Source: Kitasatospora sp. SUK 42
GTDB taxonomy: Bacteria; Actinomycetota; Actinomycetes; Streptomycetales; Streptomycetaceae
DNA: 64,000 bases
Reading direction: 5' to 3'
NCBI RefSeq assembly: GCF_015776785.2
Contig: NZ_LFMD02000007.1
Location: forward strand, 1,249,895-1,313,894
This document shows, in pieces, positions 18,737-26,679 of the stretch (its first letter is position 1; every line of letters begins with the position of its first letter). The notes under the pieces were generated by a model. It was given only the letters and a program-made list of their open reading frames with translations. It was not told where the DNA came from and searched no databases. Made by a program: the position numbers and the translations under genes.

Positions 18737-20179
18737 TCAGGCCGCCGGAGCCGGGAAGGTCGGGTACTCGACGCCCGAGATGTGCTGCACGACCCGGATG
18801 ACCTGGCACGAGTAGCCGAACTCGTTGTCGTACCACAGGTAGAGGATCGCGTTGTCGCCCTCGACCTTGGTCGCACCGGCGTCCACGATGGAGGCGTGGC
18901 GCGAGCCGATGAAGTCGCTGGAGACCGCGTCGGGCGAGTCGGTGAAGTCGATCTGGCGCTTCAGCGGCGAGGTCAGCGAGATGTCGCGCAGGTAGTCGAG
19001 GACCTCGTCGCGGGTGGTCTCGCGCTTCAGCTGAAGGTTGAGGATCGCGATGGAGACGTCCGGCACCGGCACGCGGATCGAGCTGCCGGTGATCTTCGCC
19101 TGGAGGTCCGGCAGGGCCTTGGCGACGGCCGAGGCGGCGCCGGTCTCGGTGATCACCATGTTGAGCGGTGCCGAGCGGCCGCGGCGGTCGGCCTTGTGGT
19201 AGTTGTCCAGCAGGTTCTGGTCGTTGGTGAACGAGTGGACGGTCTCCACGTGGCCGCGCAGCACGCCGTACTCGTCCTCCATCGCCTTCAGCGGCGGGAC
19301 GATGGCATTGGTGGTGCAGGAGGCGCAGGAGATGATCTGCTCGTCCGGCTTGATCATGTCGTGGTTGACGCCGTGCACGATGTTCGGGACGTCGCCCTTG
19401 CCCGGGGCGGTCAGCACGACCTTGGCGATGCCGGGCCGCAGGTGCTTGGACAGGCCCTCGCGGTCGCGCCAGCGGCCGGTGTTGTCGATCAGGATCGCGT
19501 CGTTGATCCCGTACTCCGTGTAGTCGACCTTCGTCGGGTCGTCGGAGTAGATCACCGTGATCTCGTTGCCGTTGGCGATGATCTTGTTGTTCGCCTCGTC
19601 GACGGTGATCGTGCCCTGGAACTGGCCGTGGATCGAGTCGCGCCGCAGCAGCGAGGCGCGCTTGACCAGGTCGTCGCCGCCGCTGTCGCGCACGACGATG
19701 GCCTTCAGCCGCAGGCCGTTGCCGGAGGCCTTCTCGATCAGCAGACGGGCGACCAGGCGGCCGATGCGGCCGAACCCGTACAGCACGACGTCCTGCGCGG
19801 ACCGGCGCTCCAGCTTGTTCTCACCGGTGGCGCCGGTGACGGCCCGGGCGGTGAACTCCTCCACCGACAGGCCGTGGTCGTCCGCCCGGTAGGTCGCGGC
19901 GAGCATCCCGAGGTCGATCTGCGAGGGGCCGAGGTCCAGGGTGGTCAGCGCCTTCAGGAACGGCATGGTCTCGGTGACCGAGAGCTCCTCGCCGGCTATC
20001 TGCCGGGCGAAGCGGTGCGTCTTGAGGATGCTGACCACCGACTTGTTCACCAGGGACCGGCTGTGGAGCAGGACGGTGACGTCCTTCTCCCGGTGCAGCC
20101 GCCCGATGATCGGGATCATCGACTCCGCGATCTCCTCGCGGTTCTTCCAGTCCGTGAACACGTCGTCGTTGACAGTCAC
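18737..20179 (-). CDS. gap: Glyceraldehyde-3-phosphate dehydrogenase, long form
   Basis: A 480-residue GAPDH that oxidises glyceraldehyde 3-phosphate to 1,3-bisphosphoglycerate. An N-terminal extension of about 130 residues precedes the NAD-binding Rossmann strand VVLYGFGRIGRLVARLL, so it belongs to the long class rather than the ~335-residue glycolytic form. The catalytic Cys is in SCASCTTNAI near residues 283-292, where the usual second Cys of SCTTNC is Ala. TGRWRDREGLSKHL and WYDNEFGYSCQV are also family segments. Start is GTG 20179. It is monocistronic and divergent from the helicase gene. Confidence 0.92.
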   Translation of the reverse strand: MTVNDDVFTDWKNREEIAESMIPIIGRLHREKDVTVLLHSRSLVNKSVVSILKTHRFARQIAGEELSVTETMPFLKALTTLDLGPSQIDLGMLAATYRADDHGLSVEEFTARAVTGATGENKLERRSAQDVVLYGFGRIGRLVARLLIEKASGNGLRLKAIVVRDSGGDDLVKRASLLRRDSIHGQFQGTITVDEANNKIIANGNEITVIYSDDPTKVDYTEYGINDAILIDNTGRWRDREGLSKHLRPGIAKVVLTAPGKGDVPNIVHGVNHDMIKPDEQIISCASCTTNAIVPPLKAMEDEYGVLRGHVETVHSFTNDQNLLDNYHKADRRGRSAPLNMVITETGAASAVAKALPDLQAKITGSSIRVPVPDVSIAILNLQLKRETTRDEVLDYLRDISLTSPLKRQIDFTDSPDAVSSDFIGSRHASIVDAGATKVEGDNAILYLWYDNEFGYSCQVIRVVQHISGVEYPTFPAPAA

Positions 20180-20478
20180 AAGTCCATCTTTCGAGCTGAG
20201 GGTGTTGCGCACATGGTAGCTTCGCCCGCTCCCGTCCCATCCGCCGGTCCCTCCCCCAGCCGTCACGCCCACCGTCCCCACCTGCGCTTTCTCCCGCCGC
20301 CCCACCCCGATGGTGACCATCACCACCCCTCGGACCGTCCGTTGCCCCACCGGCGGACAGGGCTCCCTCCGGCCGAAGGAGCCCGTGTACGGCGGGCGTC
20401 ACCTGCGCGCCCCGAGATGATCACCGGTCAGTACAGTGAGCGCACTGCCCGACCGGACAGAGGCGCGAGGGGGCCTGC
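20180..20478. other. Divergent intergenic region between GAPDH and helicase
   Basis: About 300 bp without a gene, pyrimidine-rich on the plus strand. It contains an inverted repeat TGGTGACCATCACCA (20311-20325, 6-bp arms, 3-bp spacer) and a possible -10 TACAGT near 20432 for the helicase. No clear -35 element is seen. Confidence 0.5.
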
Positions 20479-22629
20479 GTGGGGACGCTGGGGATGCACC
20501 GGGACTTCCTGCTGGAGTTCGCGGCGTTGGAGAAGTCGGTGCAGCGGCGGGTCTTCGAGACCTTCGAGAAGTTCACCGGGGCGACGCACGCCGGCGCTCA
20601 CCTGGAGAAGCTCACCCATCAGCGGGATCCCCGGATACGGACCATCCGGATCACCGACTTCTGGCGCGGAGTCGTCCTCAAGGCCGACCGGGGCGACGGC
20701 TACCTGCTGTTGAAGGTCCTCCCCCACGACAAGGCCAACGACTGGGCGTGCAAGCACCGGGCCTCGGTCAACGCCGCCACCCAGGGCGTGGAGATCCGCA
20801 ACGACGTCGCCCTGGAACGCGCCACCGAGTCGCTGAGGACCCTGGCCTCCGACGAGCCCCGGCGGCTCTTCGCCGACCGTTCCGACAAGGTCCTGCGCAG
20901 CCTGGGCATCGACGAGGAGATCCTGCCGATTATCCGGCTGCTGCCCGACGAAGCCCATCTGGAAGCGCTCCACCGGGTCCTGCCGGAGCAGCAGTTCGAC
21001 GTGCTGATCGGCCTCGCGAGCGGGATGGAGCCGGCCGACATCGACCGCGAGATCGTCCAGGCCTACGCGCGGGCGGCGGCTCCGGTGAGCGCCGCGCAGC
21101 CCGGGGACGGGCTGGTCTCGGCGATGGCCCACGCGCGCGGCCGGGTCGCCCTGGTGTCCGGCCCCGAGGAACTGCAGGAGATCCTGGAGCGCCCGTTCGA
21201 CGCGTGGCGGATCTTCCTGCACCCGGCCCAGTACCGGATCGCCTACCGGGAGTCGTACAACGGGCCCGCCCGCGTCACCGGCGGCCCCGGAACCGGCAAG
21301 ACCGTGGTGGCCCTGCACCGGGCCTACCACCTGGCGCGCCGGCTGCCGCCGGACGCCCCCGACGGGTCGGTGCTGCTCACCACCTTCACCACGGACCTCG
21401 CCGCGGAGCTGGAGCGCTGCCTCGCCCTGCTCGTCACGGACGAGCGGATCAGGGCGAAGGTCCGGGTGGTCACCGTCGACGCGTTGGCCAACGAGGTCCT
21501 CCGCCGCTCGCGCGGCGGCGCTCCACTGAAGATCGTCTTCAACCAGCGTGCGGTCCTCGCCCGTTGGGGCCGGGTCGCCCACCGGCTCGGGGTCGACTTC
21601 ACCGACGTCTTCCTGGACCAGGAGTGGCGGCAGGTCGTCCTGGCCCAGGCGATCGAGAACCAGGAGCAGTACCTGAAGGCGCCGCGGCCCGGCCGGGGTA
21701 CGGCCCTCGGTCCGCTGCAGAAGGCCCAACTGTGGCGCGCGGTGGCCACGTTCGAGGAGGAGCTGCGGCAGGCCGGGGAGCGGACGTTCCTTCAGGTCTG
21801 CGCGCGGGCCGCGCGGGTGCTCGACGAACGGGACGACCGCCCGTTCCGGCACGTGGTGGTCGACGAGGCGCAGGACCTGCACCCCGCGCAGTGGCGGTTC
21901 CTCCGCGCGATCGTCGCGCCCGGACCGGACGACCTGTTCCTCGCCGGCGACCCGCACCAGCGCATCTACGGGAACAAGGTCTCACTGCGCTCACTCGGAA
22001 TCCAGGTGGTCGGGCGCTCCTTCCGGCTGCGGATCAACTACCGGACCACGCACGAGATCCTCAGCTGGTCCGCGTCCCTGCTCACCGGTGAACGCCCGGA
22101 CGACATGGACGGCGGGGAGGAGTCCCTCGCCGGCTACCACTCGACCCTGCACGGGGCGCACCCCGAGACGCACGGCCACGTCGACAAGGCCGAGGAGATC
22201 CAGGCACTCGTCGCCCGCATCGAGGAGTGGACCGCCTCGGGGGTGGGCCCGGAGGACATCGGCGTCGCCGCCCGGACCGTCCGCCTCGGCCGCGACGTCG
22301 CCCAGGCCCTGGAGCAGGCCGGGACGTCGGCCTACCTGCTCGGCAACGCGCCGTCGCCCGGCGTGCGGATCGGGACCATGCACCGGATGAAGGGGCTGGA
22401 GTTCCGCTGCGTCGCCGTGGTGGGCGTGAGCGACGGCATCGTGCCCATGCGGAGCGCGATCACCCCGGAGGACGCCGACCCGCAACAGCACCAGGAGGAC
22501 CTCAACGGCGAGTTGAGCCTGCTCTTCGTGGCGTGCACGCGTGCGCGGGAGGCCCTCTCCGTCTCCTGGCACGGGGCACCCAGCCCCTTCCTCGAACCGG
22601 TCGTCCCGGCGCAGCCGCGCGCCCGGTGA
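20479..22629 (+). CDS. UvrD/Rep-type helicase fused to an N-terminal RelE-like domain
   Basis: A 716-residue superfamily 1 helicase with an unusual front. Residues about 6-100 resemble a RelE/ParE toxin fold: an N-terminal helix pair (LLEFAALEKSVQRRVFETFE), LEKLTHQRDPRIRTIRI and FWRGVVLKADRGDGYLLLKV. The helicase core has Walker A GGPGTGKT near 267, Walker B VVVDEAQD near 460, LAGDPHQRIYGN near 490, RINYRTTHE near 516, TMHRMKGLEF near 633 and FVACTRAREAL near 683. The 2B region is short. Start is GTG 20479 (or ATG 20494). It stands alone. A role in repair or in anti-phage/abortive responses is inference; residues essential for RelE catalysis cannot be judged by eye. Confidence 0.85.
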   Translation: MGTLGMHRDFLLEFAALEKSVQRRVFETFEKFTGATHAGAHLEKLTHQRDPRIRTIRITDFWRGVVLKADRGDGYLLLKVLPHDKANDWACKHRASVNAATQGVEIRNDVALERATESLRTLASDEPRRLFADRSDKVLRSLGIDEEILPIIRLLPDEAHLEALHRVLPEQQFDVLIGLASGMEPADIDREIVQAYARAAAPVSAAQPGDGLVSAMAHARGRVALVSGPEELQEILERPFDAWRIFLHPAQYRIAYRESYNGPARVTGGPGTGKTVVALHRAYHLARRLPPDAPDGSVLLTTFTTDLAAELERCLALLVTDERIRAKVRVVTVDALANEVLRRSRGGAPLKIVFNQRAVLARWGRVAHRLGVDFTDVFLDQEWRQVVLAQAIENQEQYLKAPRPGRGTALGPLQKAQLWRAVATFEEELRQAGERTFLQVCARAARVLDERDDRPFRHVVVDEAQDLHPAQWRFLRAIVAPGPDDLFLAGDPHQRIYGNKVSLRSLGIQVVGRSFRLRINYRTTHEILSWSASLLTGERPDDMDGGEESLAGYHSTLHGAHPETHGHVDKAEEIQALVARIEEWTASGVGPEDIGVAARTVRLGRDVAQALEQAGTSAYLLGNAPSPGVRIGTMHRMKGLEFRCVAVVGVSDGIVPMRSAITPEDADPQQHQEDLNGELSLLFVACTRAREALSVSWHGAPSPFLEPVVPAQPRAR

Positions 22630-22749
22630 CACGCCGCCCCGCCAGGGCGTCCGCGGGTACGGCGGAGGATTTGCCGGGGGCCTGGCGGGGTGGGGTAATG
22701 GGGAGTGGCCGGTGCTTGAGGGTGTGAGTGAGAGACCCGGGAGCTAGCG

Positions 22750-23229
22750 ATGAGCGGTGGACCGGAACCGATCAGTGCCGAGGGGCTGCGCGCCGTGCGG
22801 GAGGAGTTGGCGCAGCTGCGGGCGGAGCGGGGGGAGGTGGCCGCGACGCTGGGCCGGGAGGACCCGGCGGGGGATCCGGCGGACGCGGCGGACGAGTTGC
22901 AGCGGGCGTCGGAGGTGGCGCGGCTGGACCGGCGGATCGCCGAGCTGGAGGGGCGGCTGCGGGAGGCCGAGGTGGCCGGGGCGCCGTCCGGGGAGGTGGT
23001 CGGGGTCGGGTCGACGGTGACCGTGCGGTTCGACGACGGGGCCGAGGAGACGGTGGAGATCTCGGAGCTCGCGGAGGAGCGGGAGCTGACCCTGGTGACC
23101 TACGACAGCCCGCTGGGGAAGGCGCTGCTGGGCCGCCGCGCCGGGGAGACGGTGAACTACGAGACGCCGGGCGGCGCGGCGAGCGCGGTGGTGCTGGCGG
23201 TGGGCGGCGAGGGCTCGCAGCCGGATTGA
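22750..23229 (+). CDS. GreA/GreB-family transcription elongation factor-like protein
   Basis: A 159-residue protein with the two GreA domains. Residues about 10-75 are a helical hairpin rich in Leu, Arg and Glu (LRAVREELAQLRAERGEVAA), the coiled coil that in GreA enters the RNA polymerase secondary channel. Residues about 82-155 are the FKBP-like domain with VGSTVTVRFDDG and SPLGKALLGRRAGETV. The two acidic residues expected at the coiled-coil tip may be the ED in LGREDPAGDPADAAD. Because the second part is diverged from housekeeping GreA, it is probably a paralogue. It sits between unrelated genes, with its own ATG after GGGAGCTAGC. Confidence 0.8.
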   Translation: MSGGPEPISAEGLRAVREELAQLRAERGEVAATLGREDPAGDPADAADELQRASEVARLDRRIAELEGRLREAEVAGAPSGEVVGVGSTVTVRFDDGAEETVEISELAEERELTLVTYDSPLGKALLGRRAGETVNYETPGGAASAVVLAVGGEGSQPD

Positions 23230-23509
23230 GCCGTCACGGATTCAGCCGTCGCCGGCCGCCGGGATTCTTGGCGGAATTCCTGGGGAATTGGCCGGGGAAT
23301 CGTCATAGGCGGTGCTTATCGGACCACAGGGGCTGCCTCTTTGACGTGCGGTGATGGTGCGCGGAAGACTGAACGGGCGGTCCGGCGGAAACGTCCGGGA
23401 GCCCGGAGAGGGGAACAGTCCTCGGCATTCGCACCCTGCTCTGTATCGGATTCACCGAATTCGCGGGAGATCCGCCGGGGAAACCGAGCAGAGGGAACAG
23501 ACCGAGCAC

Positions 23510-24775
23510 ATGCCCCGCCCCCGCACCACCACCCCCTGTCAGCTCCCCTGGCTCCCCGCCGCGGCCGCCGTGGCCGTCGCCGCCTGGGGGGCGAACCAGT
23601 TCACCGCCCTGGCCACGGTGTATCGGGCGCGCACCGACTGGTCGGCGCTCTCGCTGGCCGCGATGTTCTCGGTCTACCTGGTCGGCCTGGTGCCCGGCCT
23701 GCTGCTGGGTGGCGCCGCCGCCGACCGGTACGGCCGTCGGCGGACGGTGCGCGGCGCGCTCTGGCTGTCGGCCGCCGCCAGCGCCGTCCTCGCGCTCGGG
23801 GACGAACCGGCCGTGTACGCGGCCCGGCCGGTCACCGGTTTCGCGGCCGGGCTGGTGTTCCTGGCCGGGACGACCTGGCTGCGCGAGCTGGCCGGCCCCG
23901 CCGTGCCGCCCGAGGTATCGGCCCGCCGCTCGATGTACGCCACCGGTACGGGCTTCGCGGCGGGCGCGCTGGCCACCGGGGTGCTCGCCGAGTGGCTGCC
24001 CGGTCCGATGGTGCTGCCCGGCCTCGCCCACGTGCTGGGCTGCCTGCTGGTCCTGCGGGCCACCCGCCGCCTCCCGGAGACGACACCGGGCCGCAGCGCC
24101 CCGAGCCGTCCGGCGGCGGCCGTCCGCCACCCCCGCTTCCGCTACGTCGTCCTGCCCGCCAGCCCCGCCGTGCTCGGCGCCGCGACCGTCGGGTACGTGG
24201 TGCTGCCCCCGCTGGTGGCCGACCGGTTGCCCGGCTACGCGCCGCTGTTCAGCGGCCTGGTGGCGGCGCTGACCCTCACCATGGGCGTGATCGCCCAGCC
24301 CTTCGCCGCCCGGCTGGACGACGCGCACAGCGCCCGGGCCACCCTCACCGCGATGGCCACCGTGATCGCCGGGCTGCTGCTGGGCGCCCTCGCCGCCGCC
24401 CGCGGCTCGGTGGGGCTGGTGGTGGCCGCCGCCGCGGTGCTCGGCACCGGGTACGGGCTGACGCTCGGCGCGGGGCTGCACGAGGTGGAGCGGCTCACCC
24501 GCGCGGCCCCCGGCCCCACCTCCGCCTCGGTCTACCAGAGCACCACCTCCAGCGGCTTCCTCACCCCGCTGCTGCTGGCCGGGACCGTCGGCCACGCCTC
24601 CTATCCGGCGCTGCTGACGGGCATGGCGGCGGTGGGTGTGCTCTGCCTGGCGGTGACCGCCGCGCACAGCCGCCGCCACCTGCCCGTGCCGCTCCCGGCC
24701 CGGAGGAGCGAGGATTCATCCGTGGCACCCGCCATGAACGCGTCCGCGACCATGAACGCATCCGCGACGAGCTGA
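23510..24775 (+). CDS. MFS transporter next to the fdhD gene
   Basis: A 421-residue major-facilitator transporter with about twelve membrane segments. The A-motif loop between helices 2 and 3 is GGAAADRYGRRRT, and a second loop is QPFAARLDDAHSA. The ATG at 23510 follows GAGGGAAC and precedes the first hydrophobic helix by about ten residues. The C-terminus ends in a short repeated MNASAT peptide. It lies 21 bp upstream of fdhD on the same strand, so it is probably the first gene of a molybdoenzyme-related operon; formate, nitrate or another anion are possible substrates, but nothing in the sequence decides this. Confidence 0.85.
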   Translation: MPRPRTTTPCQLPWLPAAAAVAVAAWGANQFTALATVYRARTDWSALSLAAMFSVYLVGLVPGLLLGGAAADRYGRRRTVRGALWLSAAASAVLALGDEPAVYAARPVTGFAAGLVFLAGTTWLRELAGPAVPPEVSARRSMYATGTGFAAGALATGVLAEWLPGPMVLPGLAHVLGCLLVLRATRRLPETTPGRSAPSRPAAAVRHPRFRYVVLPASPAVLGAATVGYVVLPPLVADRLPGYAPLFSGLVAALTLTMGVIAQPFAARLDDAHSARATLTAMATVIAGLLLGALAAARGSVGLVVAAAAVLGTGYGLTLGAGLHEVERLTRAAPGPTSASVYQSTTSSGFLTPLLLAGTVGHASYPALLTGMAAVGVLCLAVTAAHSRRHLPVPLPARRSEDSSVAPAMNASATMNASATS

Positions 24776-24796
24776 CCGACCGAGGAGCCGACCACG

Positions 24797-25660
24797 ATGG
24801 GCCGAGTGACCGTACCGCGCAAGGTGCTGCGCCTGCGCGAGGGCACGCCCTCGCACCGCCCCGACACCCTGGCCGCCGAGGAGCCGATGGAGATCCGGGT
24901 CGGCGGGCGTCCGCTGACGGTGACCATGCGCACCCCCGGCAGCGACTTCGACCTCGCGGTCGGCTTCCTGGTGAGCGAGGGCGTGCTGCACGCCGCCGAC
25001 CAGCTGGCCGGGATCCGGTACTGCGCCGGGGCCACCGCCGACGGCGGCAACACCTACAACGTGGTGGACGTCGCACTGGCCCCCGGCGTGCCCGCCCCGG
25101 ACGCCTCGCTGGAGCGCAACTTCTACACCACCTCCTCCTGCGGCCTGTGCGGCAAGGCCAGCCTGGACGCGGTGCGCACCACCGCGCCGTGGAGCGTCGC
25201 CGAGGACGGGCTGCGCGTCACCCCCGCGCAGCTGTCCGCCCTGCCCGACCGGCTGCGCGCCGCCCAGAAGGTCTTCGACCGCACCGGCGGCCTGCACGCG
25301 GCCGGGCTGTTCGACACCGAGGGGAACCTGCTGTGCCTGCGCGAGGACGTGGGCCGGCACAACGCGGTGGACAAGGTGGTCGGGCACGCGCTGCGCGAGG
25401 GCCTGCTGCCGGCCCGTGGCACGGTGCTGATGGTCAGCGGCCGGGCGTCCTTCGAGCTGGTGCAGAAGGCCGTGATGGCGGGCGTGCCGATGCTCGCGGC
25501 CGTCTCCGCGCCCTCCTCGCTGGCCGTGGACCTGGCCGAGGAGAGCGGGCTGACGCTGGTCGGCTTCCTGCGCGGCGACTCGATGAACGTCTACACCCGC
25601 ACGGACCGGATCGACTGCACCCGCACGGACCGGATCGACACCGCCGTCGAGGTCGGCTAG
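24797..25660 (+). CDS. fdhD: FdhD sulfurtransferase for formate dehydrogenase
   Basis: A 287-residue protein that passes sulfur to the molybdenum cofactor of formate dehydrogenase-type enzymes. The catalytic Cys-x2-Cys is in TTSSCGLCGKAS near residues 112-123. Other family segments are GSDFDLAVGFLVSEG, the EDVGRHNAVDKVVG block and VSGRASFELVQKA. The C-terminus carries an eight-residue tandem repeat (TRTDRIDC, TRTDRIDT) coded by a 24-bp direct repeat at about 25596-25643, absent from the usual family end. It abuts the LysR gene (TAG then ATG) and the FdhF-like oxidoreductase follows, its presumed client. Confidence 0.92.
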   Translation: MGRVTVPRKVLRLREGTPSHRPDTLAAEEPMEIRVGGRPLTVTMRTPGSDFDLAVGFLVSEGVLHAADQLAGIRYCAGATADGGNTYNVVDVALAPGVPAPDASLERNFYTTSSCGLCGKASLDAVRTTAPWSVAEDGLRVTPAQLSALPDRLRAAQKVFDRTGGLHAAGLFDTEGNLLCLREDVGRHNAVDKVVGHALREGLLPARGTVLMVSGRASFELVQKAVMAGVPMLAAVSAPSSLAVDLAEESGLTLVGFLRGDSMNVYTRTDRIDCTRTDRIDTAVEVG

Positions 25661-26578
25661 ATGCTCTTCCGGCAGCTCGAATACCTGGTCGCGCTCGCCC
25701 GCGAGCGCCACTTCGCCCGCGCGGCCCAGGCCTGCCACGTCTCCCAGCCGGCCCTCTCCGAGGCCGTCCGCAAGCTGGAGGACGAGCTGAAGGTGCTGCT
25801 GGTCCGGCGCGGCCGCGCCTACGAGGGCCTCACCCCCGAGGGCGAGCGGATCGTGCTGTGGGCGCAGCGCATCCTGGCCGATCGCGACGCCCTCCGGCAC
25901 GAGGTGGACGCGCTGCGCACCGGTCTGAGCGGACGGCTGCGGATCGGCTCGGTGCCGACCGCCTCGGGCGCCGTCTCGCTGCTCACCGGACCGTTCTGCA
26001 CCGCGCACCCGCTGGCCGCCGTGGAGCTGTCCACCGATCTGCGCTCCGAGGAACTCCTGCGCCAGATACGGAACTTCGAGGTCGACGCGGGCATCACCTA
26101 CCTGCCCGGACCGGAGGCCGACGACCTGCGCGCCCTCCCGCTGTACGAGGAGCGGTACGTCCTGCTCACCGGCCTGGCCGACGAGCTGGCCCGGCACCCG
26201 AGCGCCACGTGGACGGAGGCCTCCCGGCTGCCGCTGTGCCTGCTGCACGCCGGGATGCAGGGCCGGCGGGTGCTGGACGAGGTGTTCGCGGGCCTCGGGC
26301 TGGCGCCGACGCCCCGGGTGGAGACGGACTCGGTGGCCTCGCTGTTCGCGCACGTCCGCACCGGGCAGTGGGCGAGCGTGGTGCCGTACGCCTGGCTGCA
26401 CGTGTTCGGCGTGCCGCCCGGGATGCAGGCCGTGCCGCTGGTGGAGCCGGTGCACAGCGCGCCGATCGGGCTGGTGGTCGCGGCCCGGGAGCCGGGCTCG
26501 GTGATGGCCCGCGCGCTGCTGGAGGTGGCCCGGCGCACGGACGTCGCGGCGGTGCTCGGCAGCCTGCCGAGGGCCTGA
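25661..26578 (+). CDS. LysR-family regulator in the molybdoenzyme operon
   Basis: A 305-residue LysR regulator starting at the ATG directly after the fdhD stop. The helix-turn-helix is MLFRQLEYLVALARERHFARAA with HVSQPALSEAVRKLE, and the effector domain starts near residue 90 (LSGRLRIGSVPTASGA). Unlike the divergent LysR at 4.9 kb it is embedded between fdhD and the oxidoreductase in the same orientation, so it probably regulates the operon it sits in. There is no conserved Cys pair of the OxyR kind, and the effector is unknown. Confidence 0.9.
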   Translation: MLFRQLEYLVALARERHFARAAQACHVSQPALSEAVRKLEDELKVLLVRRGRAYEGLTPEGERIVLWAQRILADRDALRHEVDALRTGLSGRLRIGSVPTASGAVSLLTGPFCTAHPLAAVELSTDLRSEELLRQIRNFEVDAGITYLPGPEADDLRALPLYEERYVLLTGLADELARHPSATWTEASRLPLCLLHAGMQGRRVLDEVFAGLGLAPTPRVETDSVASLFAHVRTGQWASVVPYAWLHVFGVPPGMQAVPLVEPVHSAPIGLVVAAREPGSVMARALLEVARRTDVAAVLGSLPRA

Positions 26579-26679
26579 GGCCTCGACGCGCGGGGCCCGG
26601 GCGGCGGACGTAGCCTCGACCCGAGCGCCGGGTGTCCGGCCCGCGCGACGGAAGGCGAGAACGACGGAAGGCGAGCACC

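Noticed and set aside
20311..20325. TGGTGACCATCACCA inverted repeat as a regulator site
   Set aside because: Short arms are expected by chance in this composition and no known regulator consensus fits; kept only as an observation.
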